A DNA stretch of 6,692 nt from Fidelibacterota bacterium (GTDB lineage Bacteria; Fidelibacterota; Fidelibacteria; Fidelibacterales; DSDE01): contig DSDE01000457.1 in the NCBI GenBank assembly GCA_011049095.1, forward strand, positions 1 through 6,692, given 5' to 3'. Under the pieces are notes generated by a model. The model ran no database searches. It had not been told where the DNA came from and was given only the letters and a program-made list of their open reading frames with translations. Position numbers and translations under genes: made by a program. This document shows, piece by piece, positions 6,544 through 6,692 of the stretch. Position 1 is the stretch's first letter. Each line of letters starts with the position of its first letter.

Positions 6544-6692
6544 TGCCAGATAAGCCCACTCCTCCCCTCCAAAAGGCTCTGCAAAACCGGCTGCCATTTC
6601 CGCCACATTCTGAAGATGTTCTTTGAGCGGCTGCCATTTGCTTTTCGATTGACCTTCCAGGGAATGAGCAAAATATTCTATTAATTTCTCAC
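6544..6692 (-). pseudogene. Remnant of a second, divergent type I-C cas3 (N-terminal HD region only)
   Basis: In the frame starting GAG at 6690, the minus strand encodes EKLIEYFAHSLEGQ, WQPLKEHLQNVAEMAAGFAE and EEWAYLA, the classic N-terminus of type I-C Cas3 proteins. It ends at about 6544, exactly where GLxHDxGK would follow. The frame then reads unrelated residues (EASRPYSTVWF and on) and stops at 6447-6445 inside the intact cas3. The remnant aligns over the same segment as the first 40 or so residues of the downstream Cas3 (YFAHS/YYARK, EHLQNVAEMA/DHLRATADLA, WAYLA/TAYSA) but is clearly diverged, so it is a different cas3 lineage and not a recent tandem copy. GC is higher here (63 of 120 bases at 6541-6660) than within the intact gene (22 of 60 at 6121-6180). 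The 5' end, with any start codon, lies beyond the window. It is probably non-functional as a nuclease because the HD pair is missing. Confidence 0.82.

Noticed and set aside
1..6692. CRISPR array in the window
   Set aside because: No regularly spaced repeat of 28-37 bases was found by eye on either strand; the array must lie outside if it exists.

Overview
All supportable genes in this window lie on the minus strand. They form the interference half of a type I-C CRISPR-Cas operon. In transcription order (right to left) these are: a decayed 5' piece of one cas3 gene (about 6692-6544), a complete cas3 (6482-4188), cas5c (4166-3426), cas8c (3423-1426), an internal translation unit for the small subunit cas11c inside the cas8c 3' end (1836-1426), and cas7c (1433-537). 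After a 121-base gap comes the 5' part of a gene for a four-helix-bundle protein (415 to the window edge). Nothing on the plus strand looks like a gene.

The parts fit the known I-C scheme. Cas5c processes the pre-crRNA and caps the crRNA, Cas7c forms the backbone, Cas8c and Cas11c complete Cascade and help recognise the PAM and hold the target strands, and Cas3 is the recruited HD-nuclease/helicase. Spacing is tight (21 bp, 2 bp, then an 8-bp overlap). Strong GGAGG-type ribosome binding sites precede cas5c, cas8c, cas11c and cas7c, so one polycistronic mRNA is likely. All the key motifs of Cas3 and Cas5c that can be read are intact, so the effector looks functional. No cas4, cas1, cas2 or CRISPR repeat is visible. 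A four-helix-bundle gene occupies the place where cas4 is usually found.

The main irregularity is at the right edge. A second, divergent Cas3 N-terminus (YFAHS...HLQNVAEMA...WAYLA) is readable in another frame directly upstream of cas3 and stops just before its HD motif. This looks like a scar where one I-C cas3 was replaced by, or recombined with, another. It also means that the longest cas3 reading frame (TTG at 6671) begins with about 63 spurious residues, and that the real start is the ATG at 6482, which lacks a good ribosome binding site of its own.

The organism is a bacterium of moderate GC content; sampled stretches range from about 28% in cas8c to about 57% in the flanks. Strong AGGAGG sites and TTG starts would suit Bacillota, but the four-helix-bundle family is widespread in other phyla, so I do not assign a taxon. 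I see a standard I-C effector with an unusual history, not a new defence system.
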